Part shown: positions 8,199 to 15,860 of the stretch, in pieces
Numbering within the stretch: position 1 is the stretch's first letter
Layout of the letters: each line of letters begins with the position of its first letter
Source: JACPLA01 sp035291905
GTDB lineage: Bacteria > Bacteroidota > Ignavibacteria > UBA10030
Direction of reading: 5' to 3'
DNA: 40,216 nucleotides
NCBI GenBank assembly: GCA_035291905.1
Contig: DATDRF010000065.1
Coordinates: forward strand, 1-40,216
The notes under the pieces: generated by a model
What the model saw: the letters and a program-made list of their open reading frames with translations, nothing else
What the model was told of the DNA's origin: nothing
The model's database searches: none
Made by a program: the position numbers and the translations under genes

Positions 8199-9842
8199 CT
8201 ATTTCTTGAATTCCTTTATGATTCGCTCGATTTCACTCTCCGAGATACCTGTCCCCAAAGGTGCCTGTTTGCCGGGGGATGGCCGCTCAGGGGCGGAAGG
8301 TTGGGTTGTAGCAGGCAGTGCGGTAACCGGAGGAGAAGGAGGATTGCCGGCGGAAGCACGAATGCGTTCTTCGATGATTTCGATCCAGGATTTTTCGGGT
8401 TGCTGGCCGGATTTGGGGACAGGCTTCCCATGCGGCTTCTTTCCTGTTCCAAAACGTTCAGGTTGCCCGCCGAAATTCTCGGGAGGATTGATCGGCCTGG
8501 TTTCGAAGGCAAGTTTCTTGACGTTGATCAGATGTTTTGCTGTAACGTTCTCTGAGACAATCGACCCGCCGAAGGTGCCGGGTCCGAGCGTCATTGAGGG
8601 GGCAAGCTCGTTCGTGTAGCCCACTGCACCAAGTGCCGCCTGCGTATTTACGAGAATTCTAAACGCCGGCTTCTCGAGCCCGAACTTCAGGATCACTTCC
8701 GAATCGGACGAATGAATCACCATCGAATGTCCAATCCCTCCGAACTGGAGCATCTCTATGCATCGCTCGCATCCCTCCTGCCAACCGTTGACGGTCAGCA
8801 TCGAAAGGACGGGTGAGAGCTTCTCGCGGGAGAGAGGGTACTCGCGGCCGATGCCCGGTATTTCGGCGATGAGGCAGGTCGTCTCACTCGGCACTTCGAA
8901 GCCGGCTTTTTGGGCAATATACGAGGGGGACTTTCCGACAAGACCCGGATTGATCGCGCCACGGGCATCAAACAGGGTTTTGCTCAGTCGTTCCCGTTCT
9001 TCGGGGGAGGCAAAATATGCCCCGCGTTTCTTGAATTCCTCAAGAACTGCCTTCTTCACCGGTTCGTCGACGATGACGCCCGATTCAGTCGAACAGAGGA
9101 CTCCCCAGTCGAACATCTTTCCCGATACGATGTCTGCAACAGCCTTGCGGATATTCGCCGTTCGTTCGATGAATGAAGGGACATTTCCCGAGCCAACGCC
9201 GTAGGCAGGCTTTCCGGCGCTGTAGGCTGCCCGTACCATGGCGTTGGAGCCGGTCGCAAGGATGATCGAGGTCATTTTGTGCTTCATCAGCTCGTTGGTT
9301 GCTTCCGGGGTCGGCATGGAAAGGCAGTTGATAAGGCCCGCGGGTCCCCCCGCTGCCTCAGCAGCTCTTGCGAGGATGCGGGTTGCCTCGAGGGTGCACT
9401 TTGCCGCGCGCGGGTGAGGGCTTGCCACAAATCCGTTGCGTCCCTTGACCGAGATGATCGCCTTGAACATGACTGTGGAGGTCGGATTGGTCGAAGGAAT
9501 GAGGGCTGCTACGACCCCCATCGGCTCGGCGATCTCGATGATACGTCGTTCATGATCTTCACGGATAACGCCAACTGTCTTGAGATCGCGTATCGACTCC
9601 CAGACGCGGCGGGTGGCAAATTCATTTTTTAGCTTCTTATCAGCCGGTTTCCCGAATCCCGTCTCCTCGTGGGCCATACGGCCCAGGCTTTCTGCAGCAG
9701 CAAAGCCGGCGTCGGCCATCGCCTTGACGACTGCGTCGACTTTCTCCTGTGAGAAGGCCCGAAAAGCGAGCTTTGCTTCATGCGCTTTGGCGAGAAGGTC
9801 TCGTACCTCCTGAACAGATTGCAGATCGTTGTCGAGTGGCAT
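8199..9842 (-). CDS. Acylating (CoA-dependent) aldehyde dehydrogenase with encapsulation-peptide-like C-terminal tail
   Basis: A 547-residue aldehyde dehydrogenase of the acetaldehyde/propionaldehyde dehydrogenase (AdhE N-terminal, EutE, PduP) type, which oxidises an aldehyde to acyl-CoA with NAD+. The catalytic Cys250 sits in FDWGVLCSTES; other family blocks are ALIPSTNPTST, NCLSMPTPEATNELM, GVGSGNVPSF and PGTFGGS. The catalytic core ends near residue 450. The remaining 97 residues are unusual: Gly/Pro/Lys-rich linker, an amphipathic helix KSWIEIIEERIRASA (484-498), a Pro-rich linker (500-530), and a second amphipathic helix SESEIERIIKEFKK at the very end. This is the layout of bacterial microcompartment encapsulation peptides, though no shell genes are in view. 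No Shine-Dalgarno precedes the ATG; a promoter ends 7 bp upstream. Confidence 0.9.
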   Translation of the reverse strand: MPLDNDLQSVQEVRDLLAKAHEAKLAFRAFSQEKVDAVVKAMADAGFAAAESLGRMAHEETGFGKPADKKLKNEFATRRVWESIRDLKTVGVIREDHERRIIEIAEPMGVVAALIPSTNPTSTVMFKAIISVKGRNGFVASPHPRAAKCTLEATRILARAAEAAGGPAGLINCLSMPTPEATNELMKHKMTSIILATGSNAMVRAAYSAGKPAYGVGSGNVPSFIERTANIRKAVADIVSGKMFDWGVLCSTESGVIVDEPVKKAVLEEFKKRGAYFASPEERERLSKTLFDARGAINPGLVGKSPSYIAQKAGFEVPSETTCLIAEIPGIGREYPLSREKLSPVLSMLTVNGWQEGCERCIEMLQFGGIGHSMVIHSSDSEVILKFGLEKPAFRILVNTQAALGAVGYTNELAPSMTLGPGTFGGSIVSENVTAKHLINVKKLAFETRPINPPENFGGQPERFGTGKKPHGKPVPKSGQQPEKSWIEIIEERIRASAGNPPSPPVTALPATTQPSAPERPSPGKQAPLGTGISESEIERIIKEFKK

Positions 9843-9848
9843 GTGACG

Positions 9849-9877
9849 AATGTAAATGAATTTCGACTGACTTTCAA
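9849..9877 (-). promoter_or_regulatory. Candidate promoter for the aldehyde dehydrogenase (possibly leaderless)
   Basis: Read on the minus strand: TTGAAA, 17-bp spacer, TACATT. The -10 ends 7 bp before the ATG at 9842, so transcription would start at or next to the start codon, matching the absence of a ribosome binding site there. Inference from sequence only. Confidence 0.35.
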
Positions 9878-9890
9878 TCTTGGAAGAATT

Positions 9891-9977
9891 ATTACACAGA
9901 GATCACGGAGAAGTCACGGAGAGCACAGAGGAAAACTCCTCTGTGATCTCGGTGGTCCTCTGTGTTCTCTGTGTAAT
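9891..9977. repeat. CACAGAG-type long inverted repeat, copy 1
   Basis: An 87-bp imperfect inverted repeat with ends ATTACACAGAG and CTCTGTGTAAT (11 bp perfect) and an inner AGAGGAAAACTCCT turn; the arms carry several CACAGAG/CACGGAG words. It lies between the divergent aldehyde dehydrogenase and pseudouridine synthase genes. Same family as the copy at 13947-14024. Confidence 0.85.
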
Positions 9978-10036
9978 TGCTTTTTCCCAATAGGATTCCC
10001 TTGTTTCTGCGGTTCCTCTCAGCTAATTTGACTTCA

Positions 10037-10810
10037 ATGAAGAACCCTCTTCGCGAAATCGAGATTCTGTATGAAGATGAACATGTTATCGCGGTCAATA
10101 AGGCCGCAGGCCTCCTTGTCCTCCCTGACCGCTACAATCCTTCACTTCCGTTTCTATCAGGAATTCTGAAAACCGCCAAAGGGAGAATCTTCGTTGTCCA
10201 TAGAATCGACAAGGAGACGAGCGGAATTATCCTTTTCGCCCGTACCCCGGAGGCTCACGCCGCCCTCAATCACGATTTCCGAAAACATCTGGTCCGCAAG
10301 ACCTATCTTGCCCTGTGTAGGGGGGGCACCTCGCAGAAAGAGGGGGAGGTTAACTTGCCGATTGTTGCCAGCAGGAGAGAGCGGGGAAGAATGATCGTCG
10401 ATGAGGACTCCGGCAAGGAATCACGCACGCACTATGCAATCCTTGAGGAGTTTAGCGGATTCTCTTTGGTGGAAGCGAAGCCCGAGAGCGGAAGGACACA
10501 TCAGATTCGGATTCACATGAGTTCCATCGGATTGCCGATTGTGGCCGATCCGGTATACGGTGACGGCCGGCCGCTGTTCCTATCATCGTTCAAGCCGAGA
10601 TACAAGTCGGGCGGAGACGAGAGGCCTCTCATTGACCGGCTCGCCCTGCATGCTTCGTCGATTGTGGTGAAACACCCGGCGATGAGAAAACGGCTCGAAC
10701 TGTCGGCTGAAATGCCGAAGGATATGCGGGCTGCGCTGCAGGCGTTGAGGAAATATGCGGGGGGAAAAGAGTTTACCACAAAGACACTAAGGACACCAAG
10801 GTCTTTGTGA
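10037..10810 (+). CDS. RluA-family rRNA pseudouridine synthase
   Basis: A 257-residue RluA/RluD-family enzyme that isomerises uridine in structured RNA, probably 23S rRNA; which uridine cannot be told. Motifs: ILYEDEHVIAVNKAAGLLV at the start, the catalytic aspartate in VHRIDKETSG, and RTHQIRIHMSSIGLPIVADP near the end. No S4 RNA-binding domain is visible upstream. The frame could begin at TTG 9977, but those codons lie in and after an inverted repeat, so ATG 10037 is chosen. The last dozen codons (FTTKTLRTPRSL) and the TGA stop are encoded by a copy of the CACAAAGACAC repeat, so the repeat appears to have replaced the original gene end. Convergent with ruvB. Confidence 0.9.
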   Translation: MKNPLREIEILYEDEHVIAVNKAAGLLVLPDRYNPSLPFLSGILKTAKGRIFVVHRIDKETSGIILFARTPEAHAALNHDFRKHLVRKTYLALCRGGTSQKEGEVNLPIVASRRERGRMIVDEDSGKESRTHYAILEEFSGFSLVEAKPESGRTHQIRIHMSSIGLPIVADPVYGDGRPLFLSSFKPRYKSGGDERPLIDRLALHASSIVVKHPAMRKRLELSAEMPKDMRAALQALRKYAGGKEFTTKTLRTPRSL

Positions 10811-10864
10811 TCTTCGTGCCCGCCTGCCTCTTTGGTTCTTTCTTGGCGGGCAGGTCTTGGTGGT
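10775..10864. repeat. CACAAAGACAC-type inverted repeat overlapping the end of the pseudouridine synthase gene
   Basis: Begins ACCACAAAGACACTAAGGAC and ends CTTGGTGGT; the middle contains a CCCGCCTGCC/GGCGGGCAGG hairpin pair. It covers the last 12 codons of the pseudouridine synthase gene and all of the short gap before the ruvB stop, where it could also serve as a bidirectional terminator. Confidence 0.75.
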
Positions 10865-10870
10865 TTGTTC

Positions 10871-11905
10871 CTAGAAGAGGGTTTCTTGGCCGCCGGTGCG
10901 CTTCTTGATACCGAAGTGATTGTAGGCCAAAGCAGATGCTTCTCTTCCACGGGGCGTGCGCTTGATGAATCCTTCCTGAATCAGATACGGCTCATAGACC
11001 TCTTCAATCGTTCCCGGCTCCTCGCCCACTGCAACAGCAAGCGTTCCCACCCCGACCGGCCCGCCGCCGTACTTCTCAATGATCGTCCGAAGAATCCGCT
11101 TATCCATTTCATCAAGCCCGTGGTCGTCCACTTCCAATGCTTTCAGTGAATATTCCGCCACTTCTTTGGTGATCACACCGCCATGCCGGGCGAGATTCTT
11201 GTCGGCCTGGGCAAAGTCCCTGCACCGCTTAAGAAGCCTGTTAGCGATCCTTGGAGTTCCCCTTGACCGTTTCGCTATTTCTTCCCCACCCTTGTCATCA
11301 ATCTTCACCCCGAGAATTTCTGCAGATCGCTTTGTGATCTGAAAAAGATCGCCGGATGAGTAATAATCAAGCCGATTGGCAATGCCGAAGCGCGCACGCA
11401 GGGGAGCGGTGAGCAGTCCTGCACGTGTCGTTGCTCCCACGAGCGTGTATCGGGGGAGAGAGAGCTGGATCGAGCGGGCGTTCGGGCCGGCATCGATGAT
11501 GATGTCCAGCCGATATTCCTCCATTGCTGAATACAAATACTCTTCAACGACCGGATTCAGGCGATGGATTTCGTCGATAAAAAGTACATCTCCTTCGTTG
11601 AGATTCGTCAGAATTCCGGCGAGATCACCGGGCTTATCAAGCACTGGGCCGGATGAGATCTTGATGTTCGATCCCATCTCATTGGCGATGATATAGGCAA
11701 GAGTGGTCTTGCCGAGCCCGGGAGGGCCGGTCAGGAGGACATGATCGAGGGGCTCATTTCGCTGCCGGGCGGCGGAGATGAAAACCTTCAGGTTCTCGGT
11801 CAGTTTCTCCTGGCCGACGAAGTCACCGAATCGGGACGGCCGAAGGGTCTGATCGAGCTCGATCTCGTTTTCAAGCCGTTCCGGCGTGGTATAGTCTGAG
11901 CGCAT
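10871..11905 (-). CDS. ruvB: Holliday junction branch migration ATPase RuvB
   Basis: The 344-residue motor of the RuvAB complex. Start chosen at ATG 11905, giving MRSDYTTPERLENEIELDQT and then LRPSRFGDFVGQEKL, the usual RuvB opening; the frame continues upstream into ruvA but that part has no family match. Seen motifs: Walker A GPPGLGKT, Walker B LFIDEIHRLN, sensor GATTRAGLLTAPLRARFG, and the C-terminal winged helix ending EGFIKRTPRGREA. It hexamerises on DNA and drives branch migration with RuvA. Last gene of yebC-ruvC-ruvA-ruvB, with a 43-bp gap after ruvA. Length is normal. Confidence 0.97.
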   Translation of the reverse strand: MRSDYTTPERLENEIELDQTLRPSRFGDFVGQEKLTENLKVFISAARQRNEPLDHVLLTGPPGLGKTTLAYIIANEMGSNIKISSGPVLDKPGDLAGILTNLNEGDVLFIDEIHRLNPVVEEYLYSAMEEYRLDIIIDAGPNARSIQLSLPRYTLVGATTRAGLLTAPLRARFGIANRLDYYSSGDLFQITKRSAEILGVKIDDKGGEEIAKRSRGTPRIANRLLKRCRDFAQADKNLARHGGVITKEVAEYSLKALEVDDHGLDEMDKRILRTIIEKYGGGPVGVGTLAVAVGEEPGTIEEVYEPYLIQEGFIKRTPRGREASALAYNHFGIKKRTGGQETLF

Positions 11906-11948
11906 GGTCAGGTTGAAGATACCCAGAAGGGGACTGAAAAACAACGGA

Positions 11949-12548
11949 TTACGGAGTGGCGGTGTGCCGGAGGGCGCGCTTGATGATTTCTTCGAGTGTG
12001 AGGTTTGTCGACGACGATTCTGAAAGAACTCTCTGGACAGCTTTTTCGGCAATGAGCTTTGAATAACCGAGAGAGGTGAGAGCCATGAGAGCCTGAGTCC
12101 GCAAGTCGTCTGACGGAAGCGAGGTCGTTCCTGCGGCGCCGTTGGTTCTCGATACTTTCTCCCTCAACTCAAGGATGAGTCTGTCCGCGGTCTTCTTTCC
12201 GATGCCCGGTATCGCCGTGAGGGCACCTGCGTTTCCTCTGATAATGTGGTCTTTCAACTCCTTGACAGAAATGCCGGAGAGAATCCCCTGCGCGATCTTC
12301 GGTCCGATTCCCGAAACAGAAATGAGCAGCCTGAAGAAGAACCGTTCGTTTTCAGTGACAAATCCGAAGAGCTGAAGGGCATCTTCCCTTACCTGCAGAT
12401 GGGTGAGCAGGGTTACGGTGGAATTGGGCTCACCCAGCTTTTCGAAGGTCGAAAAGGGGATGTGAACGCTGTAACCAACCCCGTGGACGTCGATGACCAC
12501 CTCCGTCGGGGTCTTTGACTTCAGGGTGCCTGTAAGGGATGAAATCAT
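11949..12548 (-). CDS. ruvA: Holliday junction DNA helicase subunit RuvA
   Basis: A 199-residue protein with the OB-fold N-terminus MISSLTGTLKSKTPTEVVI, the two helix-hairpin-helix segments (SVSGIGPKIAQGILSG and TAIPGIGKKTADRLILEL) that hold the four DNA arms, and a C-terminal three-helix domain (LMALTSLGYSKLIAEKAV) that contacts RuvB. Its ATG overlaps the ruvC stop by 4 bp (ATGA), so translation is probably coupled. Length and motifs are typical. Confidence 0.97.
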   Translation of the reverse strand: MISSLTGTLKSKTPTEVVIDVHGVGYSVHIPFSTFEKLGEPNSTVTLLTHLQVREDALQLFGFVTENERFFFRLLISVSGIGPKIAQGILSGISVKELKDHIIRGNAGALTAIPGIGKKTADRLILELREKVSRTNGAAGTTSLPSDDLRTQALMALTSLGYSKLIAEKAVQRVLSESSSTNLTLEEIIKRALRHTATP

Positions 12549-13114
12549 GAGTTCACGACTCTCTCCGGATGTGCCGCAACGAATTCGGCCCAGCCATTGC
12601 CACCCTTTTTTGGCTTGGATCGTTTGGACTTCACGGGAATCTTTCTTGCCCCCCGGTGAAAGTGACAGAGAGCCACCGCCAGCGCGTCCGTAGCGTCGAA
12701 GAATTTTGGAGTCGTTTTGAGGCTCAACAGGTTCTTGACCATCGCCTGTACCTGCTCTTTCGACGCAGCGCCGTTACCTACCACGGCTTTCTTCACCTCG
12801 CGGGGCGAATACTCTGTTGTCGGAATCTCGTAATTCACGGCCGCGAGGATTGCAACTCCGCGTGCGTGCCCGATCTTCAGGGCTGACTGTGCATTCTTGC
12901 CGTAAAACGCGGTCTCGATTGCGAATTCATCGGGATGATAACGTTCGATGACCTGACAGAGGGCTTCGTAGATCGATTTGAGGCGCAGGGGCATCGAGCG
13001 ACTAGACCGATTGCGGACAATGTCATAATGAAGGACATCGACCTTTCTTCCCTGGAATTCAATGACTCCGAAACCGGTTATCAGTGTTCCTGGGTCAACT
13101 CCGAGGACGATCAT
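12545..13114 (-). CDS. ruvC: Crossover junction endodeoxyribonuclease RuvC
   Basis: A 189-residue RNase H-fold resolvase that cuts Holliday junctions symmetrically. Catalytic acids are visible: Asp7 in GVDPG, the Glu of FAIETAFYGKN, and the DATDALAVALCH cluster near the C-terminal third. The tail after about residue 155 is Lys/Arg-rich (PVKSKRSKPKKGG) and a little longer than usual, which may add DNA affinity. It lies 20 bp downstream of yebC and overlaps ruvA by 4 bp. Confidence 0.96.
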   Translation of the reverse strand: MIVLGVDPGTLITGFGVIEFQGRKVDVLHYDIVRNRSSRSMPLRLKSIYEALCQVIERYHPDEFAIETAFYGKNAQSALKIGHARGVAILAAVNYEIPTTEYSPREVKKAVVGNGAASKEQVQAMVKNLLSLKTTPKFFDATDALAVALCHFHRGARKIPVKSKRSKPKKGGNGWAEFVAAHPERVVNS

Positions 13115-13134
13115 AGGTCTTTTGGGGGAATTCC

Positions 13135-13887
13135 TTACGAAGCATTGATCGAAGCCATGGCGGCTTCGTCGAGTTCGAGATTCGTGTAGACATGCTGCAC
13201 ATCATCGTGTTCTTCGAGGAGCTCGATCAACCGCACGACCAGGGGGGCGTCCTTTCCCTCAACCTTGTGGGTATTCTCGGGGATAAGCTGGAGTTCCGCG
13301 TGCTCCATCGGAATGCTCTTTTCATTGAGCGCCCGGCACACCGCTTCATAATTCTCGGGCGAGGCCACAATGGTATAGTGCTCTTCTTCGGTCCTGAGGT
13401 CATCGGCTCCGGCTTCGAGAGAAACCGCCATGAGATCATCTTCGCTGATAACGGAACGTCGGACGAGGATGATTCCCTTCCTGTGAAACTGATAGGAGAC
13501 AGCGCCGGTCGCGGCATGTTTCCCGTGATTTCGATCCAGGATGTGCCTGATTTCGTTGACAGTGCGGGTCTTGTTGTCCGTAACACATTCGATGATGAAT
13601 GCGACGCCTCCGGGGCCGTAGGCCTCATAGACGGCGTCTTCGTAAGCCATGCCGGGGAGCTCCCCCGTCCCTTTCATGATTGCCCGTTTGACGTTGTCCG
13701 CGGGCATGTTGGTTGCTTTGGCCTTTTCGATGGCAAGACGAAGTCGGGGATTGTCATCGGGATTGCCCCCGCCGAGCCGGGTAGCGATGGTGATTTCTTT
13801 GATGATTTGCGTGAATGCCTTACCTCGGCTGGCGTCGGTAATAGCCTTCTTGCGTCGGATTTTAGCCCACTTCGAATGACCTGACAT
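13135..13887 (-). CDS. yebC: YebC/PmpR family regulator / translation factor
   Basis: A 250-residue YebC-family protein starting MSGHSKWAKIRRKKAITDAS, the family hallmark. Other blocks: NPRLRLAIEKAKATNMPADNV and AYGPGGVAFIIECVTDNKTRT. It was long annotated as a transcriptional regulator; more recent work on the family also places it at the ribosome helping synthesis of proline-rich stretches. The yebC-ruvC-ruvA-ruvB order seen here is widespread in bacteria. The likely promoter lies in the AT-rich stretch 13888-13945; no good -35 was found. A hairpin repeat separates it from recJ. Confidence 0.95.
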   Translation of the reverse strand: MSGHSKWAKIRRKKAITDASRGKAFTQIIKEITIATRLGGGNPDDNPRLRLAIEKAKATNMPADNVKRAIMKGTGELPGMAYEDAVYEAYGPGGVAFIIECVTDNKTRTVNEIRHILDRNHGKHAATGAVSYQFHRKGIILVRRSVISEDDLMAVSLEAGADDLRTEEEHYTIVASPENYEAVCRALNEKSIPMEHAELQLIPENTHKVEGKDAPLVVRLIELLEEHDDVQHVYTNLELDEAAMASINAS

Positions 13888-13946
13888 AGAACTGATCTTC
13901 TCAGGAAGGATTCTGCCGAATATTAATTAATTCCGATATAAAAAGC

Positions 13947-14024
13947 ATTACACAGAGGAGTCACAGAGAGCACAGAGAATAACCCCTCAGTGTTTTCTGT
14001 GCTTCTCCGTGCTCTTTGTGTAAT
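13947..14024. repeat. CACAGAG-type long inverted repeat, copy 2
   Basis: A 78-bp imperfect inverted repeat, ATTACACAGAG at one end and CTTTGTGTAAT at the other, with CACAGAGAGCACAGAG in the left arm. It sits between the recJ stop and yebC start, both on the minus strand, so it could end the recJ transcript. Related to the copy at 9891-9977. Confidence 0.85.
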
Positions 14025-14037
14025 CTTACCGAGGGAC

Positions 14038-15798
14038 TTAAGCAACACTTGTCTTCAGGTCTTTGATCTTCAGTTGGGGAACGGATTCGCCGGCGAAGTC
14101 TCCCTCGTCGAGCGAAAAAGCCAGGTCGATGCGCTTGCCGTTCAGGCGGTCAACCAGATTTCCCAGATTGAATCCGATGGCGTCGAAGATCCTGTTCTGC
14201 TGTCTGACTTTGAACCGCAGATGATTGTTCCCAACGATCCGGGGCGTTCCGTACACCTCAAGATTGCGGGCGGCGAAGACCGGACGCATGTTCTGAGGGC
14301 CGAATGGAGCAAACTGACTGAGGATTCGGACGAATTTGGGTGTGAGCTCCGAAAGCTGTATTTCGGCCTCGATATGAACCACAGGCGTCAAAATCTCGTC
14401 GGTCAGGAGCTCCTTTGCCACGACAGAAAAAGCCTCTTTGAATTCCGCGATTCTGTCCGGCGCCACGGCAAGCCCCGCGGCATACTTGTGTCCTCCAAAC
14501 TGCAGCAGCTTGTCTTCGCACTTCTTGAGTGCCTGATAAATGTCGAATCCCGAAACGCTCCTGGCCGATCCCTTCACAACTCCGTCGATCGTCGTCATCA
14601 TGATTGTCGGCCTGTAATAACGTTCCACCAATCTTGACGCTACGATTCCGATGACTCCCGGATGCCATGTCTCCTGATGGAGGATAATTGCGCTGTCGTT
14701 CTTCAAGTCGAGATTCCGCTCAACAAGATCCTGAGCCTGCATGAACGTCTCTTCATCGATCTTTCGGCGATTGCGGTTTTCTTCTTCGAAAACCTGCGCC
14801 CGCTGGAGTGCCTCTTCGTACGAGGTGCACGTAAGCAGGCCAACTGCCCGTCCCGCATCACCCAATCTTCCCACCGCATTGATCCGCGGGGCAAGGACGA
14901 AGACGATCTGGCCCGCGGTAATGCGTCCCGGCTTGAGGCCCGATGTCTCGATCAAGGCCCGAATTCCCGGACGGGGGCTCGTATTCATGAGCTCGAGCCC
15001 GAGTTTCACGAGTGTCCTGTTCTCGCCGACGAGGGGAACGATGTCCGCTGTCGTTGCCAGCGTCACAAAGTCAAGGGCAGACGCCAATTGTTCCTCAGCG
15101 CCCCCGCCGAACTTCGACTGCACGAATTCGTCGCCGCCCAGTGCCTGGATCAGTTTGAAACCGACGCCGCAGCCGCAGAGGTATTTGAACGGATACTTGC
15201 ACGACGGTTTCAGCGGATTGAGAATGGCGAGTGCGGGGGGAAGGACTTCGCCCGGCTCGTGGTGGTCGCAAATAATGACATCCATGCCGAGGGAATTCGC
15301 GTGCTCAACCTGGTTGACCGCTGTGATGCCACAGTCGATGGAAACGAGCAGAGAGACACCGGCCGCTTTTGCCTTGTCAATGCCGCCGTTGGAGATGCCG
15401 TATCCTTCGGTGAGCCGGTCGGGGATGTAGTAGCGGACGTTCGCACCGATGCTTGAGAGAAAAGTCCAAAGAAGCGAAACCCCGTTCGTTCCGTCGACGT
15501 CGTAGTCTCCGTACACCATGAGCTGTTCGCCGGATTTCACCGCCTTGATGATACGGTTGACGGCAATGTCCATTCCGTCCATGAGATAAGGATCATGGAG
15601 GTCGTCCAGCACGGGCCGAAAGTAGAGACGGGCTTCGTCCTTGGAGTGAATCTTGCGGCGGACGAGGATTTCGGCGAGGACCGGCGAGATGCCGAGTTCA
15701 TCGACGAGTCGTTTGCTGTGAGCAAGCCTGTCGGGGTCGTTTACAGCGGAACCGTTGTCATGGAGGAGGGTCCAACGGTACTCTCGTATGGGTGACAC
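14038..15798 (-). CDS. recJ: Single-stranded-DNA-specific exonuclease RecJ
   Basis: A 586-residue DHH-family 5'-3' exonuclease acting in recombination and repair. Metal-binding motifs seen: VYGDYDVDG (residues 95-103), SIDCG, and the name motif CDHHEPGE (177-184). The C-terminal RecJ OB-like part follows after KGSARSVSGFDIYQAL and GGHKYAAGLAV. The start is GTG 15798, chosen because AAGGAG lies 8 bp upstream and the protein then opens SPIREYRWTL. The open frame continues upstream to 16065, but that stretch is the RNase P RNA gene read in the same direction. rnpB lies 60 bp upstream, so recJ may be read from the same promoter or one within the gap. Confidence 0.94.
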   Translation of the reverse strand: MSPIREYRWTLLHDNGSAVNDPDRLAHSKRLVDELGISPVLAEILVRRKIHSKDEARLYFRPVLDDLHDPYLMDGMDIAVNRIIKAVKSGEQLMVYGDYDVDGTNGVSLLWTFLSSIGANVRYYIPDRLTEGYGISNGGIDKAKAAGVSLLVSIDCGITAVNQVEHANSLGMDVIICDHHEPGEVLPPALAILNPLKPSCKYPFKYLCGCGVGFKLIQALGGDEFVQSKFGGGAEEQLASALDFVTLATTADIVPLVGENRTLVKLGLELMNTSPRPGIRALIETSGLKPGRITAGQIVFVLAPRINAVGRLGDAGRAVGLLTCTSYEEALQRAQVFEEENRNRRKIDEETFMQAQDLVERNLDLKNDSAIILHQETWHPGVIGIVASRLVERYYRPTIMMTTIDGVVKGSARSVSGFDIYQALKKCEDKLLQFGGHKYAAGLAVAPDRIAEFKEAFSVVAKELLTDEILTPVVHIEAEIQLSELTPKFVRILSQFAPFGPQNMRPVFAARNLEVYGTPRIVGNNHLRFKVRQQNRIFDAIGFNLGNLVDRLNGKRIDLAFSLDEGDFAGESVPQLKIKDLKTSVA

Positions 15799-15823
15799 GA
15801 GAATAACTCCTTCTTTGGGGGGA

Positions 15824-15844
15824 AGCCACCCCGCAAGGGGGGCT
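15824..15844 (-). terminator. Hairpin between rnpB and recJ
   Basis: Minus-strand hairpin AGCCCCCC-TTGC-GGGGTGGCT with one bulged base, just after the rnpB 3' end. There is no U-run, so it may be a processing or pausing hairpin rather than a full terminator. It is 26 bp upstream of the recJ start. Confidence 0.35.
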
Positions 15845-15860
15845 CGGGTTCGATAAGTGT

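Noticed and set aside
8199..9842. A microcompartment operon
   Set aside because: Only the aldehyde dehydrogenase tail suggests it; no shell protein, glycyl radical enzyme, diol dehydratase or phosphotransacylase gene is in the window.
11906..12052. Longer RuvB start overlapping ruvA
   Set aside because: The added residues have no family match; ATG 11905 gives the normal RuvB N-terminus.
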